A DNA stretch of 40,371 nucleotides, taken from the NCBI GenBank assembly GCA_012520435.1, contig JAAYOI010000077.1, positions 1 to 40,371 on the forward strand. The letters run 5' to 3'. How positions within the stretch are numbered: the stretch's first letter is position 1; each line of letters opens with the position of its first letter. Position numbers and translations under genes: made by a program. This DNA comes from Mollicutes bacterium. Its GTDB lineage: Bacteria > Bacillota_I > Bacilli_A > RF39 > UBA660. Positions 6,937 to 15,545 of this stretch are shown here, in pieces. The notes beneath the pieces are model-generated. The model did no database searches. It saw nothing but the letters and a program-made list of their open reading frames with translations, and was not told where the DNA came from.

Positions 6937-9305
6937 GGAAGATTGTGTTTGATACGATCCTTTTCTTCAGCCCGTTTAGCATTATTGAATCTATCAAGGG
7001 TTCCAACTAAATAACCTGTTATTCTTCTTATTCTTTCAAAAGGAATTCCGTCAGCTTCGGTACGTCCACAACCAGGACAAATATCATTTATTACACCTGT
7101 AAATCCACAAACAGGATCACGATCAACAGGATGATTAATAGCCCCATATCCAACGCCTGCTTCTTTCATTGCACGAACAATCTTTTCAAATGCTTCTGTA
7201 TTTTCAGTAGTATCACCATCAAGTTCAATATAAGTAATATGACCAGCATTAGTAAAAACATGATATGGTGCTTCTAATTCAATTTTTTCAAAAGCTGAAA
7301 TTGGATAATAAACAGGAATATGGAAAGAATTAGTATAATAATCACGATCTGTTACATCTGGAATTTTTCCATAAATAGCTTTGTCAATAGCCGTAAATCT
7401 TCCTGCTAAACCTTCAGCTGGGGTTGCAATTAAAGTGAAATTAAGATTAAATTTTTCTGAGAATTCATCAGTTTTTTTACGCATAAAGCCAATTATTTTT
7501 AACCCTAACTCTTGTGCTTCTTTACTTTCACCATGGTGTTTACCAATAAGTGCTTTCAAGCATTCAGCTAATCCAATAAAACCAATTGTTAAAGTACCAT
7601 GTTTTAATACTTTACGAAGTTTATCACTTGGTTTTAATTTTTCAGAATCAATCCAAACACCTTGTCCAAGTAAAAATGGGAAATTATAAATTCTTTTATT
7701 ACATTGAATTTCAAATCTTTCAAGTAATTGATCTCTAACTAATTCTATTTTTTCTTCTAATTCCGCAAAGAATCCATCTAAATCAGGTTTCTTATTATTT
7801 ATAATTCCATATTTAATTCCTAATCTTGGTAAATTAATAGAAGTAAATGATAAATTACCACGTCCTGGTGTAATTGCTTTATCTTCATCAACAACATTAG
7901 CAATAACCCTTGTACGACATCCCATATATGCAACTTCAGTATCATAATTACCTGGTTTATAGAATTGTAAATTGAAAGGTGCATCAAGGAAAGAGAAATT
8001 AGGGAATAATCTTTTAGCTGAAACTTTGCACGCTAATTTAAATAAGTCGTAGTTTGGATCCCCTTCATTATAATTAACACCTTCTTTTAATTTAAAAATA
8101 GAAATTGGGAAAATTGGAGTTTCATGTTTACCCAAACCTGCATCTGCTGCCAACAAGTAATTCTTAATAACCATACGTCCTTCTGGTGAGATATCAGTAC
8201 CAAAATTGACAGTAGAGAATGGAACTTGGGCACCAGCGCGTGAATGCATTGTATTTAAATTATGAATAAATGCTTCCATTGCTTGATAAGTAATACGTTC
8301 TGTTTTTTGAAGTGCTTTTTCATAAGCTTTTTGAAAAAGTTTGGCAACAACATCAGAATTTTTCCAAAAACGTTCAAAAATATTAATATCAATTTCAATA
8401 CTTTCTAATTTATCAACTTCTTTAATAACAGTATCAATATTGATGAATTTTGCAAAATCAGTTACATCAAGGAAATCATAAAGATGTTGCTTAAATTGTT
8501 TCCTAAAAGTTTTAATAACTCCTGGAGCCATATAAAAATCAAAAGCTGGAATACTTTGTCCACCATGTTGATCATTTTGATTTGATTGAATTGCAATAGC
8601 CGCTAAAGCTGTATAAGACATAATATCATTTGGTTCTCTTAAATGTCCATGACCAGTTGAAAAACCATTTTTAAATAGTTTACCAATATCAATTTGCGTA
8701 CAAGTCGTTGTTCCCATGGCAAGAAAATCCATATCATGAATATGAATTTCCCCACTTTCATGAGCATCGACAAACTTCTTTTTTATCAAATAAGATTTTG
8801 AAAATTCTTTAGAAACCGTACTACCATATTGAAGCATTGTTCCCATGGCAGTATTACCATCTACATTGGCATTTTCTCTTTTTGTATCTTCTTCATGAGC
8901 TGATTTAAGCACTAGACTTTCAATTGCTTTTAAGAATTTATGTTGCTTTTTTTGATCAAAAAACATTTGACGTGATTGCGCACGACGTTCACGATATTCT
9001 GAGAAAGATGTATAAACATCATCATATCCTTCTAATCTTAATTCTTCTTCGATAATATCTTGAATATCTTCAATTTTAATCTTTTCTGCCCCAGCATCCA
9101 CATATTCTTTTTCAATACGTTTAAGAACCGCTAAATAAACCTTATTAACATCATTTTCCGAATATTTAGGCTCATCCTCATTTATTTTAATGCTATCAAA
9201 TCCTTTTTTGATAGCAACTGCAATTTTAGTGCCATTAAATTCTACCTTCTTGCCATCTCTTTTAATTACCGTTAATTTACTTAACTTTTCTTCCATACTT
9301 GTCAT
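6921..9305 (-). CDS. nrdD: Anaerobic (class III) ribonucleoside-triphosphate reductase
   Basis: NrdD reduces ribonucleoside triphosphates to dNTPs in the absence of oxygen. The 794-aa protein begins with an ATP-cone regulatory domain (about 10-105: VIKRDGKKVEFNGTKIAVAIKKGF ... SFSEYRERRAQ). The catalytic glycyl-radical enzyme domain follows (GEIHIHDMDF, NDQHGGQSIPAFDFYMAPG, SRAGAQVPFSTVNFGTD). Near the C-terminus are the two Cys pairs of the zinc site (PVCGF and CPGCGR) and RRITGYLVGTLDRFN, which carries the radical glycine. The start ATG 9305 has a strong GGGAGG 9-10 bases upstream; ATG at codon 4 is less well placed. It forms an operon with nrdG behind a strong promoter. No NrdR box was recognised. 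Confidence 0.97.
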   Translation of the reverse strand: MTSMEEKLSKLTVIKRDGKKVEFNGTKIAVAIKKGFDSIKINEDEPKYSENDVNKVYLAVLKRIEKEYVDAGAEKIKIEDIQDIIEEELRLEGYDDVYTSFSEYRERRAQSRQMFFDQKKQHKFLKAIESLVLKSAHEEDTKRENANVDGNTAMGTMLQYGSTVSKEFSKSYLIKKKFVDAHESGEIHIHDMDFLAMGTTTCTQIDIGKLFKNGFSTGHGHLREPNDIMSYTALAAIAIQSNQNDQHGGQSIPAFDFYMAPGVIKTFRKQFKQHLYDFLDVTDFAKFINIDTVIKEVDKLESIEIDINIFERFWKNSDVVAKLFQKAYEKALQKTERITYQAMEAFIHNLNTMHSRAGAQVPFSTVNFGTDISPEGRMVIKNYLLAADAGLGKHETPIFPISIFKLKEGVNYNEGDPNYDLFKLACKVSAKRLFPNFSFLDAPFNLQFYKPGNYDTEVAYMGCRTRVIANVVDEDKAITPGRGNLSFTSINLPRLGIKYGIINNKKPDLDGFFAELEEKIELVRDQLLERFEIQCNKRIYNFPFLLGQGVWIDSEKLKPSDKLRKVLKHGTLTIGFIGLAECLKALIGKHHGESKEAQELGLKIIGFMRKKTDEFSEKFNLNFTLIATPAEGLAGRFTAIDKAIYGKIPDVTDRDYYTNSFHIPVYYPISAFEKIELEAPYHVFTNAGHITYIELDGDTTENTEAFEKIVRAMKEAGVGYGAINHPVDRDPVCGFTGVINDICPGCGRTEADGIPFERIRRITGYLVGTLDRFNNAKRAEEKDRIKHNLPCELD

Positions 9306-9340
9306 TTTAATATACCTCCCTATCTTTCTAATTCACTTTT

Positions 9341-9369
9341 ATTATATCTCGGCCAATATGAAAAGTCAA
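9341..9369 (-). promoter_or_regulatory. Promoter of nrdDG
   Basis: The minus strand has TTGACT, exactly 17 bases, then TATAAT, ending about 25 bases before the GGGAGG ribosome site. It is one of the best vegetative promoters in the window. Confidence 0.8.
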
Positions 9370-9681
9370 ACAAAAGTTCGTATCTTTTTAAACTTTTTTT
9401 TATCATTTTCATATTATCCCTTACAATTTAATATTTTCCCAAATTTTAAAGTTTTTGTAAAGTAGGTTTTTTAAAAATGTTGATTTTTTTTAAAATTTTT
9501 TTGTTAATAAAAATGTTATCTTCCAATTAACTTTTTAATTTATTTCTTTATTTTCAATACATGTTTTAAAAATAATATAAAAAATAAACTTTTTGTTAAT
9601 TAAAATTTTTTTTAATTTTTTTAATTTTTTGAAAATTTAATTTTTAAAAAAATTTATTTTTTTAAAATTTTTTCAATTAAA
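9370..9681. other. AT-rich gene-free stretch
   Basis: Between the nrdD promoter and the terminator of the next gene lie about 300 bases with no credible ORF. From about 9465 on, the sequence is almost only A and T in long alternating tracts (runs of 5-9 T or A). I see no RNA gene, repeat family or DnaA box cluster in it. Such A-tracts can bend DNA and act as upstream promoter elements, but nothing here proves that. Confidence 0.6.
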
Positions 9682-9706
9682 AAATATTTGAAAAATTCAA
9701 ATATTT
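9676..9706 (-). terminator. Terminator of the aminopeptidase / NodB-like unit
   Basis: AAATATTTGAA and TTCAAATATTT form a perfect 11-bp stem around a 3-base loop; on the minus strand a T-run follows. It overlaps the stop codon of the NodB-like gene. Confidence 0.75.
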
Positions 9707-10562
9707 ATAGTTCATTATCTTCACTTAATAATTCATTTAAAGTAACAATTTTATATCCTTTTGCTTCAATATAATTGATAATAGAAATTAATTCGCTTTC
9801 AACTACCATATTAATTGGTAAAGAAATAATACTACCATTTTTAATTTGTTTTTTAATTTCAATTAAAGGATATTTTTTTACTATTATTTCTGGTTTAATT
9901 GTATGATTTTTATGTAAAGCGCATATTTTTAAGGCATTAGTATTTTCTCTTTCAGTATAACAATATCCTTTTTTTTGATTACCTATTTTTCTAATAATAG
10001 TATCCATCCAAATAAAATCACTATGATTATAATCCATATTATAACTTAAATTACCAATAACATGTCCTTTCTTAATCAATTCCATTATTTTATCATTATT
10101 ATTTTCTAACCAAACACTATCAATAAAAAAATTACTTTTAACCTTCTTATCTTCTAAAATAGTAAGAATTTGATTAATATTGTCATTATTATTAACAATA
10201 AAAACTATACTAACTAAATTTTTTTTAACATTACCACCAATTACATATTTATCATATATTTTTTCAATACTAATTTTAGGCTTTATTACTTGATATTCCA
10301 ATAATTTAGGATTATAATTACCTATTCTTTTCATATTAAGGTAACTCTTATTTTCATTTATTTCTTTTCCATTTAAACCTGGTCTAATTACATTATTTTC
10401 AATCAAAGCATCTATAGGTTCTTCTTTATATTTAACATTTTGTTTTTTTATTTCCATCATTAAACTATCTGTTTCTTTAACTACCATTGCTGTTTTTTCA
10501 GCATAAATAAAACTTAAACACATTAGAGTAAGCATTCCTATTGCTTGAAAAAATTTTTTCAT
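9705..10562 (-). CDS. Exported NodB-fold protein lacking deacetylase catalytic residues
   Basis: The 285-aa protein has a signal peptide (MKKFFQAIGMLTLMCLSFIYAEKT). From about residue 115 it follows the polysaccharide deacetylase fold: VSIVFIVNNNDNINQILTILEDKKVKSNFFIDSVWLENNNDKIMELIKKGHVIGNLSYNMDYNH aligns by eye with the family pattern TFDDGPN...VKATFFV...GHEIGNHTYNH. The catalytic Asp-Asp of TFDD is replaced (FIVNNN) and the first His of the metal-binding His-x3-His segment is replaced by Leu (NLSYN). It should therefore not deacetylate. It may bind glycan or act as a structural or regulatory homologue, like other pseudoenzymes of this fold. It lies 44 bases behind the M29 aminopeptidase gene and is probably cotranscribed. 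The fold call is mine by pattern and needs a profile search. Confidence 0.7.
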   Translation of the reverse strand: MKKFFQAIGMLTLMCLSFIYAEKTAMVVKETDSLMMEIKKQNVKYKEEPIDALIENNVIRPGLNGKEINENKSYLNMKRIGNYNPKLLEYQVIKPKISIEKIYDKYVIGGNVKKNLVSIVFIVNNNDNINQILTILEDKKVKSNFFIDSVWLENNNDKIMELIKKGHVIGNLSYNMDYNHSDFIWMDTIIRKIGNQKKGYCYTERENTNALKICALHKNHTIKPEIIVKKYPLIEIKKQIKNGSIISLPINMVVESELISIINYIEAKGYKIVTLNELLSEDNEL

Positions 10563-10606
10563 GCAATCACCCTAATTAAATATATGAAAGTAATCTTAAT
10601 ATATTT

Positions 10607-11716
10607 CTATTTTAAATCGTAATTTAAATGTTTTAATTCCGGCAAAACAAATAAACCGTCTTTTCTTACCAAAACATCATCAAAAAAGAGTTCACCACCA
10701 CCATATTCTTTTAATTGGATTAATACCATATCCCAATGAATTGAAGAGACATTACCATTATCAGCATTCTTATAAGCACGACCTGGTGTAAAATGAATAC
10801 TACCAATAATTTTTTCATCATATAAAATATCACCCATTGGTTTTGTAATTTTAGGATTTAAACCGATTGCGCATTCTCCAATATATCTACTTCCTTCATC
10901 AATATCAAAAATTTTATTCAATGCTTCATTATCTTCACGGCAACTAGCTTCAATTATTTTACCTTCTTTAAAAGTTAATTTAACATCATTATAAACATTT
11001 CCCATATATGGACATAGTGTATTAAAAGTTATAACACCATTTACACTATTTTTTATAGGGGCTGTATAAATTTCACCATCAGGAAGATTAGATTCTCCAC
11101 AACAAGGTATAATTGGCATATTCTTAATACTAAAAGTTAAATCAGTTCCAGGTCCAACAATATGTACTTTATCTGTTTTCTTCATTAAATCTTCTAATGG
11201 TCTTATTCTCTCATATAAATCTTGATAATCAAGCGTCATAACATCTAAAGCATAATTAATATAACTATCATTTGACATTTTAGCCTTATAGGCATCTAAT
11301 GAGGAAGGATAATTTAATAATACCCATCTTCTTTCATTAATTCGAATATGATCAATATCTTTAGTTGCATCCCTAATTTGTTTTTTTATTTCAGTTGGTA
11401 TATCTTTTTCTTCAAAATCATTTATTGTATAACGAATAATTATAAAACAATCATAATGATCTACTTCAAATTTTTGTCTTTTTTTAATTTCTTCAATTCT
11501 CTCCTTAGATGTTAATAATGTTAATAAAGTTTCTATTTGCATATCAACTAATTTTACAAAAGGAATACCTTTTAAATCAACAATTTTTTTAATTAAACTT
11601 TTAATAAGAGGTGTACATTTAGAATCTTGATAAGTAATTAAAACTTTTTCATTTGATTTTAATTTTAAAGAATAATTAATAATTATATCACTTAACTTAT
11701 TTATTTTTTCGTCCAT
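10607..11716 (-). CDS. Aminopeptidase, M29 (AmpS/PepS) family
   Basis: M29 enzymes are cytoplasmic metallo-aminopeptidases that remove N-terminal residues from peptides. The 369-aa protein has the expected length and no signal peptide. Likely metal-site segments are conserved in order: ESNLPDGEIYTAP (about 202-214), IGECAIGLNP, IIGSIHFTPGRAY and SSIHWDMVLI near the C-terminus, the last carrying the second His and Asp. The family is well recognised by LPDGE and the closing HWDM. It is divergent from the Tyr/Pro-rich small gene, with only 52 bases between the two start codons, and precedes the NodB-like gene. Confidence 0.93.
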   Translation of the reverse strand: MDEKINKLSDIIINYSLKLKSNEKVLITYQDSKCTPLIKSLIKKIVDLKGIPFVKLVDMQIETLLTLLTSKERIEEIKKRQKFEVDHYDCFIIIRYTINDFEEKDIPTEIKKQIRDATKDIDHIRINERRWVLLNYPSSLDAYKAKMSNDSYINYALDVMTLDYQDLYERIRPLEDLMKKTDKVHIVGPGTDLTFSIKNMPIIPCCGESNLPDGEIYTAPIKNSVNGVITFNTLCPYMGNVYNDVKLTFKEGKIIEASCREDNEALNKIFDIDEGSRYIGECAIGLNPKITKPMGDILYDEKIIGSIHFTPGRAYKNADNGNVSSIHWDMVLIQLKEYGGGELFFDDVLVRKDGLFVLPELKHLNYDLK

Positions 11717-11722
11717 AATCTC

Positions 11723-11749
11723 ACCTTTTCAATAGTCTTTCATAATATA
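11723..11749 (+). promoter_or_regulatory. Possible sigma-K-type promoter inside a 22-bp palindrome
   Basis: The divergent gap holds a perfect palindrome CTTTCATAATATATTATGAAAG (11737-11758). On the plus strand it contains CATAATATA, fitting the sigma-K -10 pattern CATAnnnTA, with AC 16 bases upstream as a -35. Sigma-K drives late coat genes, which would suit the next gene. The same palindrome could instead be an operator. Confidence 0.35.
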
Positions 11750-11768
11750 TTATGAAAGGAGAATCAAT

Positions 11769-11984
11769 ATGTATTCAAGTTATTATAATTATCCAATAAA
11801 TAATTATCCAACTTATTCATCTAGTGATGGTGATAGACTTATTGCTGGTGGATTTGTAGGACCATTTTTATTAGGTGGACTTACAGGCGCTTTACTTTCT
11901 CCAGGTTTCTATCGCCCATACCCAATCTATCCTCCATTCTACCCTCCATTTTATTATCGTCGTTTCCCAAGATTTTATTACTAA
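11769..11984 (+). CDS. Small Tyr/Pro-rich protein, probably spore coat or surface
   Basis: The 71-aa protein is low in complexity. It has a Tyr/Asn/Pro-rich start (MYSSYYNYPINNYPTYSS), a short Gly/Leu-rich hydrophobic segment (LIAGGFVGPFLLGGLTGALLS) and a Pro/Tyr/Phe tail (YRPYPIYPPFYPPFYYRRFPRFYY). This layout, a glycine hydrophobic hairpin followed by an aromatic tail, is common among small spore coat proteins of Firmicutes, but I cannot name the family. It has a strong ribosome site (AAAGGAGAA), a candidate sigma-K promoter and a clean terminator, so it is a real single-gene unit. Tyr-rich tails can be oxidatively cross-linked in coats; that is inference. Confidence 0.75.
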   Translation: MYSSYYNYPINNYPTYSSSDGDRLIAGGFVGPFLLGGLTGALLSPGFYRPYPIYPPFYPPFYYRRFPRFYY

Positions 11985-12000
11985 AAAAATATCAAAATAT

Positions 12001-12024
12001 ATCAGCCATTAGGCTGATTTTTTA
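12001..12024 (+). terminator. Terminator of the Tyr/Pro-rich gene
   Basis: ATCAGCC-ATTA-GGCTGAT is a perfect 7-bp stem followed by TTTTTT. Confidence 0.92.
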
Positions 12025-12026
12025 TT

Positions 12027-12050
12027 AAAAAAAGAAGCCTATTTGGCTTC
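12027..12050 (-). terminator. Terminator of rny
   Basis: On the minus strand GAAGCC-AAATA-GGCTTC is followed by seven T. The 5' arm lies within the last codons of rny. Confidence 0.92.
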
Positions 12051-13592
12051 TTCGATTGCTCTTGTTTCGCGAATAACAGTAATTTTAATTGTACCAGGAT
12101 ATTGCATTTGTTCTTCAATACGATTCTTAATATCTTTAGCAATCTTATAACTACATAAATCATCAACTTGTTCAGGTTTAACAATAACACGTAATTCCCT
12201 ACCAGCTTGAATCGCATAAGTTTTTTCAATACCCTCAATATCATTAGCAATATTTTCTAATTCTTGTAAACGTTTAATGTAGTTTTCTAACGAATCTTTT
12301 CTTGCACCTGGACGTGAAGCTGATAAAGCATCAGCAATTGCTACTAAAACAGCAATAACACTCTTTGCTTCATCATCACCATGATGTGATTCAATCGCAT
12401 CAATAACCACATCAGATTCCTTATATTTTTTGGCAATTTCTACACCAAGTTCAACATGACTTCCTTCCACTTCATGATCAATCGCTTTACCAATATCATG
12501 GAATAAACCTGCTCTTTTAGCTAAAACTACATTTTCACCAAGTTCCGCAGCTAAAATACCCGCTAAATGAGCAACTTCAATCGAATGTTGTAAAACATTT
12601 TGACCATAACTTGTCCTAAAATATAATTTTCCTAATAATTCAACCAATTCTGGTTCAACTTTAGTAATTCCTAATTCAAACAAAGCTGCTTCTCCATGTT
12701 CACGTACTTTCACTTGCATTTCATTACAAGTCTTATCATAGATTTCTTCAATACGTGTTGGATGAATACGACCATCTTTAATTAGAGCTTCAATTGCCAC
12801 TCTCGCAATTTCCCTACGATAAGGATCAAAACTTGATAAAACAATTGCTTCAGGAGTATCGTCAATGATCAAATCAACTCCTGTAACGGCTTCAATTGTT
12901 CTAATGTTTCGTCCTTCTCTTCCAATAATTCTTCCTTTCATATCATCATTTGGAAGAGTTACAACCGTGATGGTTTGCTCATTCGCAACATCACCAGCAT
13001 ATCTTTGCATTGCATTAATCAAAATTTCTTTTGCTTTTCTGTCAACTTCTAATTTAGCTTCAGCTTCGCGATCTTTGATGTATGCTGCAATTTCTAAGCT
13101 CATCATTTCTTCAACACGTTTCATTATCATGTCTTTTGATTGTTCTTTAGAAAATCCAGCAATCTTTTCAAGTAGTTCAATTTGTTCTTTTTTTATTTCC
13201 TCCACTTTTACTTGTTCCGCTTGGATATCTTTTTGTTTATTAATTAAAATATTTTCGCGTTCTTCTAGCATCTTTTCACGATTTTGAAGAGTTTGATCCC
13301 TACGATCAATATTATCTTCGCGTGCCAAAAGACGCTCTTCAGCTTCTTTAATTTCATTTTTCTTTTCTTTTATTTCTTTATCAATTTCTTGTTTAAATTT
13401 ATGTGCTTCTTCTTTAGCTTCTAATAAATAATCGCGTTTTATTTTATCTGCTTCTTTTTTAGCTTTTTCTATAATTAATTCAGCCTTTTTTTCGGCTCTA
13501 GAACCTTTAATATAATTAATTATAGACATTAATATTATGCCAACAAAAAGTCCAATTAGGACCAGTAAAATGGAGAAAGCAATATTATCCAT
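12039..13592 (-). CDS. rny: Ribonuclease Y
   Basis: RNase Y is a membrane-anchored endoribonuclease that starts mRNA decay in Firmicutes. The product, about 517 aa, has an N-terminal membrane helix ([21 protein letters not shown]). A long coiled coil rich in Lys/Glu follows (about 25-190). Then come a KH domain ([51 protein letters not shown]-type segment, about 205-270) and an HD domain ([18 protein letters not shown]...[13 protein letters not shown]). The start is ATG 13592, seven bases after GGGAGGG; the 10 extra residues in the track ORF precede this ribosome site. It stands downstream of recA, as in Bacillus, but has its own promoter. Confidence 0.97.
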   Translation of the reverse strand: MDNIAFSILLVLIGLFVGIILMSIINYIKGSRAEKKAELIIEKAKKEADKIKRDYLLEAKEEAHKFKQEIDKEIKEKKNEIKEAEERLLAREDNIDRRDQTLQNREKMLEERENILINKQKDIQAEQVKVEEIKKEQIELLEKIAGFSKEQSKDMIMKRVEEMMSLEIAAYIKDREAEAKLEVDRKAKEILINAMQRYAGDVANEQTITVVTLPNDDMKGRIIGREGRNIRTIEAVTGVDLIIDDTPEAIVLSSFDPYRREIARVAIEALIKDGRIHPTRIEEIYDKTCNEMQVKVREHGEAALFELGITKVEPELVELLGKLYFRTSYGQNVLQHSIEVAHLAGILAAELGENVVLAKRAGLFHDIGKAIDHEVEGSHVELGVEIAKKYKESDVVIDAIESHHGDDEAKSVIAVLVAIADALSASRPGARKDSLENYIKRLQELENIANDIEGIEKTYAIQAGRELRVIVKPEQVDDLCSYKIAKDIKNRIEEQMQYPGTIKITVIRETRAIEEAK

Positions 13593-13648
13593 AATATCCC
13601 TCCCCATTATCATTCTTAGCAAAATATAAAATATTTCACTATATTATT

Positions 13649-13677
13649 ATTGTAATGTTTATGCAATAATAAGTCAA
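13649..13677 (-). promoter_or_regulatory. Promoter of rny
   Basis: The minus strand has TTGACT, 17 bases, TACAAT. It lies just after the recA terminator. Confidence 0.65.
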
Positions 13678-13713
13678 GAAAAAAGTGTAACTAAAAAAAT
13701 TTAATTACACTTT
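13678..13713 (-). terminator. Terminator of recA
   Basis: On the minus strand AAAGTGTAATTA and TAGTTACACTTT pair (one mismatch) around a T-rich loop and are followed by TTT. It sits directly on the recA stop codon. Confidence 0.8.
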
Positions 13714-14743
13714 ATTTATTCTTTGTTTCATTTTCGGCTTTCTTCTTTTTACCGCCAATATTATAGTAATCCCGTACTTTCTTTTCTAATTCTCCTGTTA
13801 ATTTTTGATTATTTTTTAATAATTCCTTAACATTTTCTTTACCTTGTCCAATTTTTTCTCCATTATATGAAAACCATGCTCCACTTTTTTCAATAATACT
13901 TGCTTCAGTCGCCAAATCAACTAATTCGCCATATACTGATATCCCTTCGCCATACATAATATCAACTTGACAAACTTTAAATGGTGGAGCTACTTTATTT
14001 TTAACAACCTTAATAGCGGTTCTATTACCAACTATTTGATCACCAACTTTAATTTGTTCTAAACGTCTTATATCTAAACGAATAGATGAATAAAACTTCA
14101 AAGCTCGACCACCTGGTGTTGTTTCAGGATTACCAAACATTACCCCAACTTTTTCTCTTAATTGATTAATAAAAATTGCGATTGTATTAGTTTTACTAAT
14201 AACTCCTGATAATTTACGCAAAGCTTGACTCATAAGACGGGCTTGTAATGCCATATGGGAATCACCCATTTCACCTTCAATTTCAGCTTGTGGAACTAAA
14301 GCTGCAACCGAATCAATAACAATTACACTAATGGCACTACTACGTACTAATGCTTCACAAATTTCTAATGCTTGTTCCCCATTATCTGGTTGTGATAACA
14401 ATAATTCATTAATATTTACTCCTAATTTAGCAGCATATTGAGGATCTAATGAATGTTCGGCATCAATAAAAGCAGCACGTCCACCTAATTTTTGGGCTTC
14501 CGCAATGGCATGTAAAGCAAAAGTTGTTTTACCACTTGATTCTGGTCCAAAAATTTCAATAATTCTTCCTTTAGGATATCCTCCAACTCCTAAAGCAATA
14601 TCTAATGATAAAGATCCACTTGGAATAACATCAATTTCACGTTGTTCATGTTCACCTAAGCGCATTACTGCACCCTTACCAAATTGTTTTTCAATATCAA
14701 CTAAAACTTGTTCTAATGTTTTATCAGTAGTTGTTTTACTCAT
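13712..14743 (-). CDS. recA: Recombinase A
   Basis: RecA forms filaments on single-stranded DNA, drives strand exchange and triggers LexA self-cleavage. The 343-aa protein is of normal length with all hallmarks: [24 protein letters not shown], Walker [10 protein letters not shown] (about 66-74), [12 protein letters not shown], loop 1 with [48 protein letters not shown] (loop 2) and a short Lys-rich tail. The start ATG has GGAGG eight bases upstream. The promoter carries an SOS box directly upstream of the -35. Neighbours are pgsA and rny, as in Bacillus, but cinA, usually between pgsA and recA, is missing. Confidence 0.99.
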   Translation of the reverse strand: MSKTTTDKTLEQVLVDIEKQFGKGAVMRLGEHEQREIDVIPSGSLSLDIALGVGGYPKGRIIEIFGPESSGKTTFALHAIAEAQKLGGRAAFIDAEHSLDPQYAAKLGVNINELLLSQPDNGEQALEICEALVRSSAISVIVIDSVAALVPQAEIEGEMGDSHMALQARLMSQALRKLSGVISKTNTIAIFINQLREKVGVMFGNPETTPGGRALKFYSSIRLDIRRLEQIKVGDQIVGNRTAIKVVKNKVAPPFKVCQVDIMYGEGISVYGELVDLATEASIIEKSGAWFSYNGEKIGQGKENVKELLKNNQKLTGELEKKVRDYYNIGGKKKKAENETKNK

Positions 14744-14772
14744 TTCTATATTCCTCCTAACTATCCAACATA

Positions 14773-14801
14773 ATTTTATAATATATTTTTCTGCTTGTCA
14801 A
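14773..14801 (-). promoter_or_regulatory. Promoter of recA
   Basis: The minus strand has TTGACA, 17 bases, TAAAAT, with the SOS box immediately upstream. Confidence 0.75.
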
Positions 14802-14809
14802 TAGAAAAG

Positions 14810-14823
14810 CGAACATTTGTTTG
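14810..14823 (-). promoter_or_regulatory. LexA (SOS) box of recA
   Basis: CGAACATTTGTTTG fits the Gram-positive LexA site pattern CGAAC-N4-GTTYG on both halves. It lies 8 bases upstream of the recA -35, so LexA binding would block RNA polymerase and RecA would be induced by DNA damage. Confidence 0.8.
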
Positions 14824-14853
14824 ATTATTTTTGAAACATTGTCAAGCAATATT

Positions 14854-14884
14854 TAAAAAAAGTTCTTATTAAATATAAGAACTT
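14854..14884 (-). terminator. Terminator of pgsA unit
   Basis: AAGTTCTTAT and ATAAGAACTT form a perfect 10-bp stem with a 5-base loop; on the minus strand a run of T follows. Confidence 0.88.
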
Positions 14885-14921
14885 ATTTATCTTTATTACT
14901 CAAATTATTATATTTATATTT

Positions 14922-15542
14922 TTAATTTATTTCTTGATTATTATTTTGATTATCACCAAAAATAATATCTTTATTCATATTATAATATTGAATGGCTGAA
15001 ACAATTGATAAAATAGCAGCCAAAACAAGTAAAAAATCAGATACTCTAAGATTCCATAATTCAAAAGGTAAATTATAGAATAATGTTAAAATAATTCCTA
15101 CCATTAAACTAGCTGTTTTTATTTTTCCCATTTTAATAGCCGCCACTACTCTTCCTTTATTACCAACAACCATTTTAATAGAATTAACAACATTATCACG
15201 AACAATAATGATAACTGGTATAATTGGATGAATAAAACCAGTAGCTGCTAAAATGATAAGAACAGAATTAACTAAAATTTTATCAGCAATCGCATCGATC
15301 ATTTTCCCAAAATCAGTAATTAAATTATATTTTCTAGCAATATATCCATCTAAAAAATCAGTTAATGAAGCTATAATAAAAAAGATTCCTGCAACAAAAT
15401 ATTTAATATCAACCACAATTGCTTCATTAATAAATAATTTAGGTAATTCTATTCCCAAAGTATCAAATGGTATTAATAAAATAGCTATTATCAAAAAAGT
15501 TAAAAAAATTCTTACCATGGTAATTTTATTAGGTAAATTCAT
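14922..15542 (-). CDS. pgsA: CDP-diacylglycerol-glycerol-3-phosphate 3-phosphatidyltransferase
   Basis: PgsA makes phosphatidylglycerophosphate, the precursor of phosphatidylglycerol, at the cytoplasmic membrane. The 206-aa protein has the CDP-alcohol phosphotransferase signature as DGYIARKYNLITDFGKMIDAIADK (D-G-x2-A-R-x8-G-x3-D-x3-D), about residues 65-87. It starts with the usual NLPNKITMVRIFLTFLIIAILL and has several membrane helices, all as expected. It begins four bases after the ymfM-like gene and ends with its own terminator. Confidence 0.97.
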   Translation of the reverse strand: MNLPNKITMVRIFLTFLIIAILLIPFDTLGIELPKLFINEAIVVDIKYFVAGIFFIIASLTDFLDGYIARKYNLITDFGKMIDAIADKILVNSVLIILAATGFIHPIIPVIIIVRDNVVNSIKMVVGNKGRVVAAIKMGKIKTASLMVGIILTLFYNLPFELWNLRVSDFLLVLAAILSIVSAIQYYNMNKDIIFGDNQNNNQEIN

Positions 15543-15545
15543 AAA

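Noticed and set aside
7381-7689. Plus-strand ORF inside nrdD
   Set aside because: Antisense shadow of a conserved enzyme; no ribosome site and no family.
9370-9681. AT-rich stretch as replication origin or RNA gene
   Set aside because: No DnaA boxes, no conserved RNA structure, no origin genes near it.
12002-12250. 82-aa minus-strand ORF at the end of rny
   Set aside because: Alternative frame of rny overlapping two terminators.
12865-13287. 140-aa plus-strand ORF inside rny
   Set aside because: Antisense shadow of the KH and coiled-coil regions; Ser/Phe-rich composition typical of reversed Lys/Glu-rich code.
13593-13622. Ten extra N-terminal residues of the RNase Y ORF
   Set aside because: The GGGAGGG ribosome site lies within this stretch, directly before ATG 13592.
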